From Cryptococcus deneoformans JEC21 (taxonomy: Eukaryota; Basidiomycota; Tremellomycetes; Tremellales; Cryptococcaceae): a stretch of 64,000 nt of DNA. The position numbers and the translations under genes were made by a program. Of this stretch, positions 11,732-22,132 are shown one piece after another. The notes below the pieces were generated by a model that did no database searches, was not told the origin of the DNA, and was given only the letters and a program-made list of their open reading frames with translations. Every line of letters starts with the position of its first letter. Positions within the stretch are counted from its first letter, which is position 1. Location of the stretch: NCBI RefSeq assembly GCF_000091045.1, contig NC_006681.1:1-64000 (forward strand), in the 5' to 3' direction.

Positions 11732-14112
11732 CTAACAGGGCTTAGAATAGGTGGAAGTGTGTTGCTAAATCATATCATGTTAGTGACTAACCCGCGAGAC
11801 TGAAAATGCCGACAGGGCAGATACGCACCTTGATGTGGACAGCATCAATATTATCCAGCTTGCCGTGGTCCAAATTCTCGTGACGCCTGGTAGCAGTAGA
11901 CATGGAGTATGAAGGTCCAGCGTCATTTAGGAGATCTTCGGTTCTGTAAAGCCATGAAAAAATCAGCACGAACTTTAAAACAAGGAAAACCGATGAGGAC
12001 GTACACCTGAAGAATGTCGTGGATGAGCTTCCTCGCCAAGTCACCAGAAAGGGACTCTCGGACGACGACTCGGAGGATCTCAGTTTTCTCGCAGTCGGGA
12101 GCGAGAGGGTAGCTGTGACAAGTCAATACTGGGTCCACAATTGCCCCAAAAAAATCCGGACTTACTTGGGGACGATCCAGCCGATAGACCTCAGCTGCAT
12201 CTGGATCCACGCCTGCTTCACACCAGGGTACTTCTTCTTAATTTCGTCCGTAAACATAAACGACACAACGGGCAAACCCTCGCAATAATACTCGGCATCG
12301 TCAACAGTAGTCTTCTTGCCGTGCAAAACGGTATTAGCGGCGTCGGCGACGGCAGGGAGGATGTTGGATTGTTCGGCGCTGCTGGAGGATTCGGTAAGAG
12401 CCTTGGGGTGGTGGATCTTGGAGAGACAAATGAAGTAGCCAGAGTGCTCGAGGGCTCGGGAGATGAGACGAGCTACGGTGAGGTTCTTGTCCATTATACG
12501 CTTGTAACCTTCGAAACCGAGGTTCAAGACTATGATAGAATTAGCTGCAAGGTCCACCCGCCTTCATCCGGACTTACAAGTGAACATCTGGGCGAGGATA
12601 GGGTGTGCCGGTCTACTGAAATTGAGATTAAATGAATAATCGGTCTACAGAACCGGAGTTAGAATGATTAAAATAAAAAATTAGGACTTTATTTACAGCA
12701 CCGAGATAGTGAAGCTCAAAGATCAACTCCTTAGGAAGGTACTCCATAGACCTCCAGATGATCCATCCGACACCCACAGTGCTCATACCGTACTTGTGAC
12801 CCGAGGCATTGATACTATCCCGCTTTTCAGCAATTATTTCTCTTCTTTTAACAGCTTCTCACCTATGGACTCGAGGAATTTGGAAGTCCCACTGGTAATG
12901 AGGGTATGCAAATGGACTTCCAGAACCGTTAATTTCGAAACGACCGTATGAGTCATTCTAAACTTACGCAACAAAACCACCAGAAGCGGCATCAACGTGG
13001 ATAGGGACACTAATACCTGTCTCGGCCTCGTATTTGTCGAGCTCTTGAGCCACGTCTTTTACGGATTCAAACGCGCCGGTGTAAGTTGATCCCAAGATAC
13101 TGTAAAAGGTCAACTTGGTGTACCCGGAAATAAAATAAAATTAAAACTTACACAAAGACACCAATTGTGTTCTCATCGACGTATTTGAGGACGTCCTTGG
13201 GGTCCATTACATAACTCGACTACTTCCATCAGCCTTTAACTCACAGCCTTTAACTCATTCTTCTTTCGTGGCGTTTACTCACCTCAGGCTTAATAGGCAC
13301 AAGTCTCGCCTCAACCTCAAAGTATCTAGCAAACTTCTCCAAAGCTACTTGAGCCTCTGCACCCATAACGATGTTAGGTCCGGGGTTGTGGATATCTTTC
13401 CCAGCGGCTTTCATCTTTTCCTGCCATCGGCGCTTGAGAGCGAGACCGCCAAGCATGATGGCTTCAGAGGAACCGGTAGTAGCGGTGCCCATAGCCGTGG
13501 CTTCTTTGGGAGCGTGCCAGAGGTGAGAGAGCATTGACTGACCACATGGGTCAGCTGGAGTCATTCGTCGCGGCTGCTGTAGCTTACGATACATCGCTCG
13601 TGAATCTGTTGAGCAGCAGGGTATTCGTCCTGGTCGACCAGATTCTTATTGATGTTTTCCTGGACAAGACGGTTGCACTCATCAGGAACCCAAGTGTGAA
13701 CAAATCTGTATATCTCATTGATCAGTATTCCCCGACTCAAGATCGTTTGCAAATGGTGCGAAAAACTCACGAAGCCAAATTCATGTTGGGGTTCCCATCT
13801 AGTTCCCAGTCAGCCTTTAACTCTAAAAAATAATGATGAAAACTCACCAAGCATCAGCTCATCGTGTAAGAGCTGGTATGTAGCCCTGCCATTGACACCC
13901 TTACTGGGGAGCCTGTATCTCGGAACCTCGTCCTCAACTTCGTAGCGGGAAGTGTAGGGAATATCATAAAGAGCAGCCCTGCGCAGAAATTAGTCACGAA
14001 ATGGCTATGTTCATGGCCGATACACCTACTTATGACTAAGGTGCCTCTTGATAGGGTGGTCTTTGCACTCTTCAATGAGCTTGTCGGCGTCTACGTGTTG
14101 AGAGAGGGCCAT
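11732..14112 (-). CDS. GAD1: glutamate decarboxylase
   Basis: This PLP enzyme converts glutamate to GABA and CO2 in the cytosol and feeds the GABA shunt, linked in fungi to oxidative-stress tolerance and nitrogen use. The protein starts [20 protein letters not shown] at ATG 14112. Fold-type I landmarks are clear: [27 protein letters not shown], and the PLP-lysine motif [12 protein letters not shown]. The coding sequence is split by many introns of about 50-60 bases. Its 3' end is a choice: splicing at the GTGCGT near 11829 to a short exon gives an end HTSTYSKPC and a stop at 11732-11734; reading through instead stops near 11787. I prefer the spliced form because the junction keeps a clean donor and acceptor. 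It is the only clear amino-acid-metabolism gene in the subtelomeric part. Confidence 0.93.
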
Positions 14113-15199
14113 GATGTTCGTTCTGGGAAGTCTGTGCGGTCAGGTACTGAATCTGCGATGTTATCTGTGCTTTATATAGCTCACCTATCTTTCCTAGCAA
14201 GAGAGAAGAGGATGACGGAGGCGATTGAAATGAAGACTTAATACGCGGTTTGCTGTGTTTGTATTAAAACCCTTTCCGACGTTGTAAGAGGCTATCACAC
14301 GTTTACGAGACTGCTGGGAAGTGCACATGCGGGCTAGATTATTTATAGGCAATTGACGACAAAAGCAGCAGCCCACAGGCCAGTCCCCGTCCCTACCCGC
14401 CGTCACCTTTCCCACAACACGACCGACGTCATCATCCAAAAAATCCCAGGCACCATAAAAACAGATCCGGACTATCATTACATTTTTAAACAGTCCGTAA
14501 CAAAAAATAACAGTCCCGCGTCCTTGCCGAGTGCGATAACTTGGCAGGCGGGAAAAAGTTATCTCCTTCCTGCTGAAGACGGTTTTTAGTGTTTTCGGGT
14601 GGATTGCGACGAGAAGCATCCTCCCTTGGCAATTTTGTTGGACATGCGCTTGGTATGCGTAAGATATGAACCATGAGGGAAGAAATTGAGCAAGCCTTCA
14701 GTCTGTTTCGTTGTACAACAAGCAATACAGAGCAATGGAAGGAATAAGTTAATACAATAGAGTAAGTCGCCATCGAACCCTGTGATGCGGCTAGTTCAAG
14801 CTCATCCTCACGGTTTTTAGAAACTGTCAATCAGTCTAACAGAGGCGAGGCCAGATCTACATTTGTCTTCCATTTAAAAACCCTGGTTATGGGATTGCAC
14901 AACAAACAAACAAGTCAAGACGACCGCGCTCTTGCTCAGAGATCCAAGATCCTTTTTGGCGGCATCAACATGGGCTAACTAGTCCTTTGATAATCCTTTT
15001 TTCTAGTACCTACATCTCTGAAACTTCAATGAGAGTACCGGGGCTGTAGCCAATGTGGTATAACCATGACTGACTATTTTCTATCCAGATTATTCACTTG
15101 CACCTTCTTACAGTAAATCAGTTGATTGATCAGGAACCGCTACGATAGCGAAGACATCTCTCGATCCAAACAAAACGAAAACAAAAGTGCTGGATCATC
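14113..15199. promoter_or_regulatory. divergent promoter region, GAD1 and a SUR7-like gene
   Basis: About 1.1 kb separates two outward-facing genes. I see no protein gene; frames here are short and lack splice partners. An AT-rich tract around 14870-15190 leads into the SUR7-like start. Long 5' leaders or a noncoding transcript would fit but cannot be shown. Confidence 0.45.
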
Positions 15200-16370
15200 A
15201 TGGGATTGTTCCGGTCTTCCGATGGAATGCGTTTTAACCCATTGTGGCACTCTTTCTCCCTCCTACTTACCCTAATATCGTTCATCTTACTCATGGTCGT
15301 CGTCTTCTACAATGCTCCGATTGACCATGCCCACTCAACGCTGGAGGGTAAGGTTGGCCTCAGGATGTGGTTCTTGACTGTCAACGAAACGTCATCAAGT
15401 TTTCCTACCTGGACAATAGGCACCAAAAGGTACTACGATGCTGGAGAAGGAGAGGTGCCAGGAAGAGGGATAGGATTAGCAGCACCGGCTAGAAATAAAG
15501 AAAGGGCGGCAGATACGGGTTCTGGTGGTGATGGGGGGCTTCACGCTTATGGGTTTGGGATCTGGGGATGGTGTGAATGGACAAACTCCAGATGGACGGG
15601 TGACGCGGTTTGTACGAGGAAGACTGGTTACAAACTGCCAGACGACTCAGACAGCAGTTGGGATTCCATTTATGAACTAGAGTTACCTTAGTGAGTGATC
15701 TTTCACACTATTAATTCGTATTTTGCAAACTTTTTTGTCTAGTGCTGTCACCCATGTCCTGTCAGGTGCTGCCATACCCATCCTCATCAGTAGGTACCCC
15801 TCTGATCACCCAATATCTCAGTATGAGCTAAGGCACCTTAGCCCCCTTTGTGGTCCTTTCCTACTTTATCATTCTGTGCCTTGCCATTCTATTCCCCGGA
15901 CCTTACCCCCCTTGGCCCGTCCCAAGCAAATATCCAGCAGAAGTCAAACATTACCGTACCCGTTGTGCCTGGCTCCTACGCGACTGGCGTTTCAATCTCT
16001 ACTATTTCCTTGCCATGTTGGTTCTGGGATTGAGTATGATTGTGACTGTTTTGGTTGGAAGGGGAAAAGTGAATACTGAGGGAGGGGGCTTGAAGGCACG
16101 GCCCGGAACCGGGTTTGGAGTGTGAGTAGCTCGTCATTTAGAGAAGCTCAAATCGAGATGCTGATTTTTCTCCAGCTTTTTTGCAGCATGGGCATGTTGG
16201 ATTTGTTCACAGATGCTTTGCATGTGGAAGACAGGCATCATCATGCGACGTGAAGGTAAGGAAAGGACCAAATACTCCAAAGGCTAGATGATTGCACCAA
16301 ATCGACGACAGGTATTCAGTTTGCTAGATTGCCAAGGTTGTACCACATAATGCACGATCACAAAAGTTGA
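15200..16370 (+). CDS. SUR7/PalI-family four-span membrane protein (copy A)
   Basis: Five exons give a protein with four hydrophobic segments: residues about 15-37 (FSLLLTLISFILLMVVVFYN), a segment spanning the second and third exons (SYFIILCLAILFPG), FNLYYFLAMLVLGLSMIVTV, and FFAAWACWICSQMLCMW. Between spans 1 and 2 lies an extracellular-type loop with YGFGIWGWCEW and a further Cys, the conserved loop motif of the SUR7/PalI (Rim9-like) family. These proteins sit in the plasma membrane at eisosomes or in the pH-sensing Rim pathway. It ends DHKS with TGA at 16368-16370. The next gene is a shorter relative in the same orientation 249 bases downstream, so the two arose by tandem duplication. Which subfamily (Sur7, PalI/Rim9 or other) cannot be decided here. 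Confidence 0.8.
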
Positions 16371-16619
16371 CTATATTAGTTCATGGAGCCCGCTATGCCG
16401 TCGATGCTCATGAACACAACTGATTCCTTTCCAGTGACACTTTCGTCACCATTTCTTTTGCAAACTGTTGATGAAAGGTTGGCAAACTCCTTTGACTCTC
16501 CTAACATGAGGGACCGAGGCTGTCTTTCCTTTCTGCCAAAACATCACAGCTGTTGCACTAACACTTGTTTCTCTCCAAGCTATTCTAGTTTTGTTCATGC
16601 AATCAACATTGACGAAACC

Positions 16620-17535
16620 ATGACAGAAAAAGCCGACAGTCAAACTTCCCCGATAGCACACATTGTCTCAATCATCCTCACCTCTGTATCTGCAATCCTC
16701 CTCTTCCTGGTGATCCTTTACAATGTCCCATTCTCAGCCTCTGACAAATCAAATCTCCATGGCCGTATGTGGCTCGTCACCGTCTCGCCCGAGAGCGGGA
16801 GGAGTGGGGAGACATACGGGTTCGGGATTTGGGGTTGGTGTAGTTGGGCAGACGGGGTGAATGGAGGGGACTGTGTGAAAAAGAGTTTTTGGCGGATACC
16901 TGGGGATACGGGAAGTGATTCGGTGGTTCAGTCTTTGAATTTGCCGGGGTGAGTTGTAGATTAATGGGTTGCGAGATTGAGCTCAGTACGTTTCAATAGA
17001 TCTGTCACGAAGTCGTTATCCATCGCATCTTTCTTCTTCGTATTCCGCAAGTTTTTTTTTTCACCTCGTGCCCTATCGGTTGGCGCTAACAAGGCACACA
17101 GAATTAACCATAGCTGTCAGCATTTTCTTTCTCTTACTTCTTACAATCCATTTCCATGCCCGTACTCAGCCATCCACCCGGGAACCGATCCTCTTTTGGC
17201 CCCCATCTGACATGAAGATGCGTACTTTCTGTGCTGTGCAGTTGAGGAATGTATGGTTGAGACTGTTTGCAGTGATTGGCATTTTAGCATGGGGACTACC
17301 AGGCATTATCATTGCTGCAGTAGGAGCGGGTGATATCCGAGATGGATGGAAAGGAAAGATAGGTGTTGGCTGGGGCTTGTGAGTTCTCTAGCTGAACAGA
17401 GAGGCAACAACTGACTGATCAACTCACAACGCACACAGAGCGTTAGCTTCAATGGTCCTATTGATAGTAGTGCAAGGTCTTATCTTGTTGGCAGGGCTGT
17501 GGAACAACCCTTCTCATTCAGGTCGAAAGAAATAG
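16620..17535 (+). CDS. SUR7/PalI-family four-span membrane protein (copy B)
   Basis: I chose the ATG at 16620 (MTEKADSQTSPIAHIVSIIL) because it places the first membrane span at the same distance as in copy A; an in-frame ATG at 16383 would add 79 residues without family similarity. Exons join to a four-span protein with the loop motif YGFGIWGWCSW, then spans LTIAVSIFFLLLLTIHF, LRLFAVIGILAWGLPGIIIA and MVLLIVVQGLILLAGLW. It ends WNNPSHSGRKK with TAG at 17533-17535. The last coding bases and the first 37 bases after the stop recur at 27520-27592, marking the left edge of the segmental duplication. Function as for copy A: a plasma-membrane protein of unproven role. Confidence 0.75.
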
Positions 17536-17579
17536 ACGATAACCTTTGTTCCTTACAATGCGATGTATATGTTATGAGT

Positions 17580-18095
17580 AATGTTAACTCACTTGACAAT
17601 CACCAAGACAAGTATATGAGGTGAGAACTTTCGTCGATAAAGGAGGACGTTGAGCAACAAGAATGGATGAGCCTGCAGGACTAAAGACCCAAAATAGACG
17701 GTGCATTTGAGGAAGGTGAAGGTCTCACCTTGCCCAAAACCATTGTAGGATATGAGATATGCCTCAAGGCAAGGAATCCAATAGGGCTGGCTATCGTCTG
17801 GAAGACTGAAACCTGCACGAGGAGTGCGAGGAGACTCTTCTTCGGCGGCTTCGATGCCTTCTCGGCAACCTCCTTCAACTTTTCGTTCAACTCGGACTCT
17901 TTCTTGTTGGCTTTGGCATCACCATTCAATGCGGTTTGGCTTTTACCGAACACTTCTTTCAATCCTAACAGCTGGCCCAGACCTCGCCCTTTCCATCCGT
18001 CTCTCCAAGCTTTGAACGACAGAAGCGCATTCAAGCTGGAAGCCAGAGCTTGAGCAAAGTTGAGGAATAATGGCGAAGGGAACTAATCGCCGGGT
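17580..18095 (-). pseudogene. broken HUT1 copy
   Basis: The stretch 17735-18095 matches the middle exon of the intact transporter at 28430-28800 almost base for base; by eye there are only about ten to fifteen differences, apart from a small deletion at 18024. An open piece of 117 codons remains. The first exon is missing, and the C-terminal exons (equivalent of 27613-28190) are absent: sequence jumps from the conserved 3' spacer (to about 17572) straight to the equivalent of about 28185 and then 28311. No complete transporter can be made. It lies directly after SUR7-like copy B, the same order as the remnant plus HUT1 at 27.5 kb. Confidence 0.9.
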
Positions 18096-18159
18096 GGACG
18101 ATCTGAAGGTGAACGAGGAAGGCTATTAATAATACTTGTAACATTGATTAGCCAAAGAA

Positions 18160-18720
18160 GGGACTCGAGATGGAATAAGGCTTGGTGCCACGAGGTTGTG
18201 GTGTCATTGGAGACGAAAGGATGGCGAGGGAGATGGGAAGAGCTCGAAAGCGCTGAAAGGGGAAGGACGATCAATAGGCGGTGATACGGATACTGTTTTC
18301 GGCATCGGGGCGCACTCCTCATCTTTCACACCATCATTTTGATGATGCTCTTCCGACCCTAGCTCTTCGGGCGTACCTTATTGCCCTCCAGCACTTTGCA
18401 CGGTGCCTCTGCTAGCTCCCCGAATAGCCTCGCACGGATCATCTGCCAAATGCCCTGGAGACCCATCAACCTCAAACGGGGCGGCTATCGATCCATCTCT
18501 CACGCCCATCAGGCGTTCCTGCTAGACTCTTTTTCTAACAATGCGGGATGGACCGCTTTGCCGCCGGGAAGTCAAGGGATGGATTGAAGGGGCAGAGGGA
18601 GTTCATGTTCAGAGTCAGAAGCGTCGGAGAGAAGGTCGATGTGTGCTAATCGAGAAGGCAAGGTAGAGATGAAAGTCGGAGGTAGACTTAGATGCGGGAG
18701 GCAAATGTGTTCCAGGTTGA
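18160..18720 (-). pseudogene. broken copy of the C-terminal exon of the CRAL-TRIO gene
   Basis: Reading on the minus strand, this region matches the last exon of the gene at 30497-32995 (approximately 30925-31480). Shared stretches include the sequences around GAGGTTGTGGTGTCATTG and GGACGATCAATAGG. The match is clearly weaker than in the neighbouring HUT1 piece, with many substitutions and indels, and no long open frame survives. The CRAL-TRIO domain itself is not present in this copy. Its order after the HUT1 piece repeats the order of the intact genes, but the 1.5 kb that separates them at 29.0-30.5 kb is missing. Confidence 0.85.
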
Positions 18721-18928
18721 GAAAGAATAAAACCTGATTAGGACTACATAATTATAATAAGCTCATCGGCATTTCTCACGCTGCTGGGCATCAGGAGTCG
18801 CGGACAGTTAAACAGTCACGATTTGCATCCTTCTAACAAGTCCCATTTCAAATTCCATACCTAACCGAGTCTACATCTTCCGTATTCTACAGCTTCGCAA
18901 TGATCGTCCTTTCGACATCACGCAACAT

Positions 18929-20808
18929 TTACTTTGCCTCTTTGTAAAGGTCCGGGTGCGCGGCCTTGATGAAATCAGCAGCCTTCTCACCGACCATGTA
19001 CACAACGTTCTGGATACGGCAATCGGGGATAAGAGGGAAGACTGAGGCGTCAGCAACACGGAGGTTCTTGACGCCGTGGACCGAGAGCTCGGGGCTGACG
19101 ACACCGTGGTCGATGTCCTTGCTGATACGAGCAGTTCCGCAGGGATGGAAACCGGTCTGCGACCTTTCCAGGATCTGTCGGATCATGCCCTCGTCTGAAT
19201 TTCGGGGCATCGGCCAGGGGTAGTCGCCCTCAACAATGTCCTTCATGCCCTCGCCGTTTATGAGAATATCGTCAACAAAGCGGACACCTTCCCGAAGGGC
19301 GATGAGGTCAAGGTCGTGCGAGAAGAAGTTGAGGTTGATGTAAGGCTGCTCGAAGGGGTCGGTCGAGGTGAGTTTTACCACACCGTTTTGCGAGATGGGA
19401 CGCATCAAGTCAACAATGACGGTCATGTAATCACCAGTGGGCGGAGTGGGGAAGTGCCATTGGAAGGCATCGGCGAACATCGGCTGTCACGTTGGGGTCA
19501 GCTTTCGTTCCGCGAATCGCTGTGTATACGCAAAGGCAGGCTTACGACAAAGTCGATCTCAAAGTGCGGCTGGCCGTCGGGACCGAAAGGGTCCTTGCCA
19601 CCGTTCTGCGCCTTATAATCGCGATACTGCTTGTGGTTCTCCAGACGATTGTCAATACGAGGGAAGGCGACGAGCTCCAGTAGACCCGAACTGAGGGGTC
19701 CATTGTGATTCTTCCTGTAGGACGAAATGGCACCATCGTGCTCCGCACCCGCGCGAAGGAGGTGATTATCGAGGCCAAAACCGTCCTTAATCTTGAAGAC
19801 ATGGGACAGGATAGGGTGGTCCTGAAGGTTCTGGCCGACATGCTTTGAGTCAACAACGCATTGGATGCTGAGAGCCTCGAGGTCGGACTTGATACCGATA
19901 CCGGACAGCATGAGGATCTTGGCGGATTCGTAAACACCCTGAGCAACGATAACCTCACGGTTGGCGTAGAAATCGTACTCGCGGTCGTCGGGCCCAATAA
20001 CGGTGACACCGACGGCAGTCTTGCCCTCAAAAATAATCTTCTTGGAGATGGTCGAAGAGGCCAAGGTGATGTTGGGCTTGCCCTCAAGGAACGCAGCCGC
20101 AGTAGATCGGACACCCTTGTAGATCGAGTTGACACACTTGAAGAGACCCTTCTGGACACCATTGTAGACGTCCACGGTCAACTCATGACCCTTGCTCACC
20201 CACGCTCTTTCGAGGGCATCACGCCAAGGCTTCAGCTCGGGGACCAAATCAGAGTGAGAAATGTCGACGGGACCACCCTTGTTGCCGATGCTTTTAATGT
20301 CGTCAGGGAAGAGACCAAGGTCGTCGTGGTAAGTGGTCGACTTGTTGAAGTATTCCTTGGTGTTTTCCCAGTTCCAAGTGGAACCACCAAACTCCTCCCA
20401 GTCGTTGAAGGTTGCGGCCGAACCTCGAACCCAGGTATAATAGTTGAGCGCAGTACTGCCGCCCAACACCTTTCCACGGGTGTTAGGCTTCTCGATACGA
20501 GTATAGTCTGGTCGGTCTATCATGGTCGTCTTGTACTTCCAGTCGTACTGAGAGTTTCGCAGACCCATGGCCTTCGCCGGGGTGGTGATGTCGGTGATCT
20601 CGGAAGGGTTGCTGGTTACTGTAAGTCTGGATGCTAATGCTAGGACGAAAGGGAAAACTCACTTCACACCGGCCTCGACAAGAAGTACAGACACGTTTGG
20701 GTTCTCGGCAAGACGGCCGGCAACGGTACAACCACCGGCACCACCTCCAAGAACGATGAAATCAAAGTTTTTGGGAGCATCTTTGGGATGAGTAGCAGCG
20801 TGAACCAT
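18929..20808 (-). CDS. GMC-family FAD oxidoreductase
   Basis: Flavoenzymes of the glucose-methanol-choline family oxidise alcohols or sugars; the oxidase members pass electrons to O2 and form H2O2. The start at ATG 20808 (MVHAATHPKDAP) puts the dinucleotide-binding motif VLGGGAGGCTVAGRLAE close to the N terminus, as usual. Further landmarks: GKVLGGSTALNYYTWVRGS (GMC signature 1), the second signature region VYESAKILMLSGIG, and near the C terminus TGFHPCGTARIS, with the catalytic His, plus PDCRIQNVVYMVGEKAADFI. Three exons give roughly 590 residues ending YKEAK. There is no signal peptide and no C-terminal SKL, so a cytosolic location is likely. It faces a catalase across a 1.3 kb repeated promoter region, which supports a peroxide-forming reaction, but choline dehydrogenase-like or aryl-alcohol-type activity is equally possible. 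An upstream in-frame ATG at 20877 would overlap the likely TATA region. Confidence 0.92.
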
Positions 20809-20859
20809 ATTGCTGATGAATAATAGTGTATAAGTGCAAAGACTGTGGGGGGAATGGGA

Positions 20860-22000
20860 AATCCATCGACCTGGCATCCCAGCTTTAATACGACCATCTT
20901 CTAGTTCACTTGACGTCAGCAGGCAGAACTTGGGACGAAAAGCGTTCTAAAAACGTCCTTGCATACTCTATCTCGACCTTCGCAATCTTCGCTCGGATGC
21001 GCCATGCCCATTGGGCTAACGGAGCAACAGATAACCCAGAAATGTGCACCGCTCGTGTCGAAAATAACTCGCGAAGGGACAACCCACGCGTCTCGTGCAA
21101 GATTACGATATCTCTCGCTCGAAACTTGGAAGCCCGGGCGGGTAAGGGGTCTGGAGCGGATCAGTTCAGTTTTGTGGCTGAGTACACCCTCGTCTTAGCG
21201 TACGTCCGTTCATGTAAAAGAAGATCCTGTGATATTCCCTCGAGCCAATGCAGATCCATCGACCGGCCATCCCAGTTGTAATACACCCATCTCCTAGTTC
21301 ACTTGACATTACGGGGTGGAACTTGGGAAGAGAAGCGTTCCCACAAACGTTCTTACATACTCTCGCTGAAACGCAGCATGTCCGTGCTGTAAGGGGTCTG
21401 GAGCGGTTCAACTCAGTTTTGTGGCGGAAACACCCTCGTCTTATTTCTCGCTCATTGACGAAAAAAAGGTCTTGTGATATTCCTTCGGCCAATGCAGATC
21501 CACCGGCAAGGCATCCCAGTTCTAATACGGTCATCTCCTAGCTCTCTTGACATCACGAAGTGCAGCTTGGGACAAGAAGCGATCTACAAACGATTTTCCA
21601 TACTCTCGCTCGATCTTCCCTTAAATGCAGCATATCCACCGGGCTAGGAGAGCAAAGATATAGCCCAGAAATCTGCACTGCTCGTGTCGAAAATAACTCG
21701 CGTGGGGACGACTCTCGCGTCTCGTGCGAGATTGCGATATCTCTCGCTCGAAAGTTGGTAAGCCCGGGCGATAAGAGGTCTGGAGCGGGTTCAATTCAGT
21801 TTTGTGGCTGAGCACACGCTCGCCTTAGCGTACGTCCGTTCACGTAAAAAAAGGTCCTGTGATATTTCTTCGAGCCAATATGATGCGATAAGGGGTGTGG
21901 AGCGGTTCAATGCAATTTTGCAGCTGATAATCACTCTCGTCTTAACAACGCAAGCCCATTGACGTCAAGGAAGGGCCTAAGATATTTCTTCGAGCCAATG
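20860..22000. repeat. tandem imperfect repeats in the GMC-catalase spacer
   Basis: Three direct units start at 20860, 21253 and 21497 with a (G)ATCCA(TCGA)CCGGC-CATCCCAG-like sequence; each ends in TGATATT(C/T)C(C/T)TCG-GCCAAT. Units 1 and 3 are about 385-393 bases. Unit 2 (about 244) lacks the internal block with AACCCAGAAATGTGCACCGC and GATATCTCTCGCTCGAAA. A fourth, truncated unit (about 21881-22000) keeps only the last block. Unit 1 runs to within 52 bases of the GMC start codon, so the repeated unit contains that gene's core promoter. Each unit ends with CCAAT. Confidence 0.9.
20883..20890 (-). promoter_or_regulatory. likely core promoter (TATTAAAG) of the GMC gene
   Basis: On the minus strand TATTAAAG lies about 75 bases before the start codon. 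The equivalent positions in repeat units 2 and 3 read TATTACAA and TATTAGAA. A TATA role is inferred from position and composition. Confidence 0.4.
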
Positions 22001-22049
22001 ATAATGCCCCTTTATCAAGACAGCGGTGCGAGATGGGATGGAAACGGTC

Positions 22050-22058
22050 TATATTAAA
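22050..22058 (+). promoter_or_regulatory. likely TATA element of the catalase gene
   Basis: TATATTAAA lies 75 bases upstream of the catalase ATG, just outside the tandem repeats. Position fits a core promoter; no experiment supports it here. Confidence 0.45.
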
Positions 22059-22132
22059 CCTGGGTACATATTCTCCTTTCAGAACTTTATTGAATCACAC
22101 ATTTGGCGATTTGACGAAATCAGCAATCAATC

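Noticed and set aside
11447..11803. 118-codon plus-strand frame between F-box-like and GAD genes
   Set aside because: It overlaps the last decarboxylase exon on the other strand and has no domain, signal peptide or good start context.
16383..16383. Upstream in-frame start for SUR7-like copy B
   Set aside because: It would add 79 residues before the first span; copy A has only about 14 residues there.
20877..20877. Upstream in-frame start for the GMC protein
   Set aside because: It lies inside the repeat unit and between the probable TATA element and the normal start; the extension has no family similarity.
20860..22000. CRISPR array
   Set aside because: Units are hundreds of bases long, imperfect and without unique spacers; the organism is a eukaryote.
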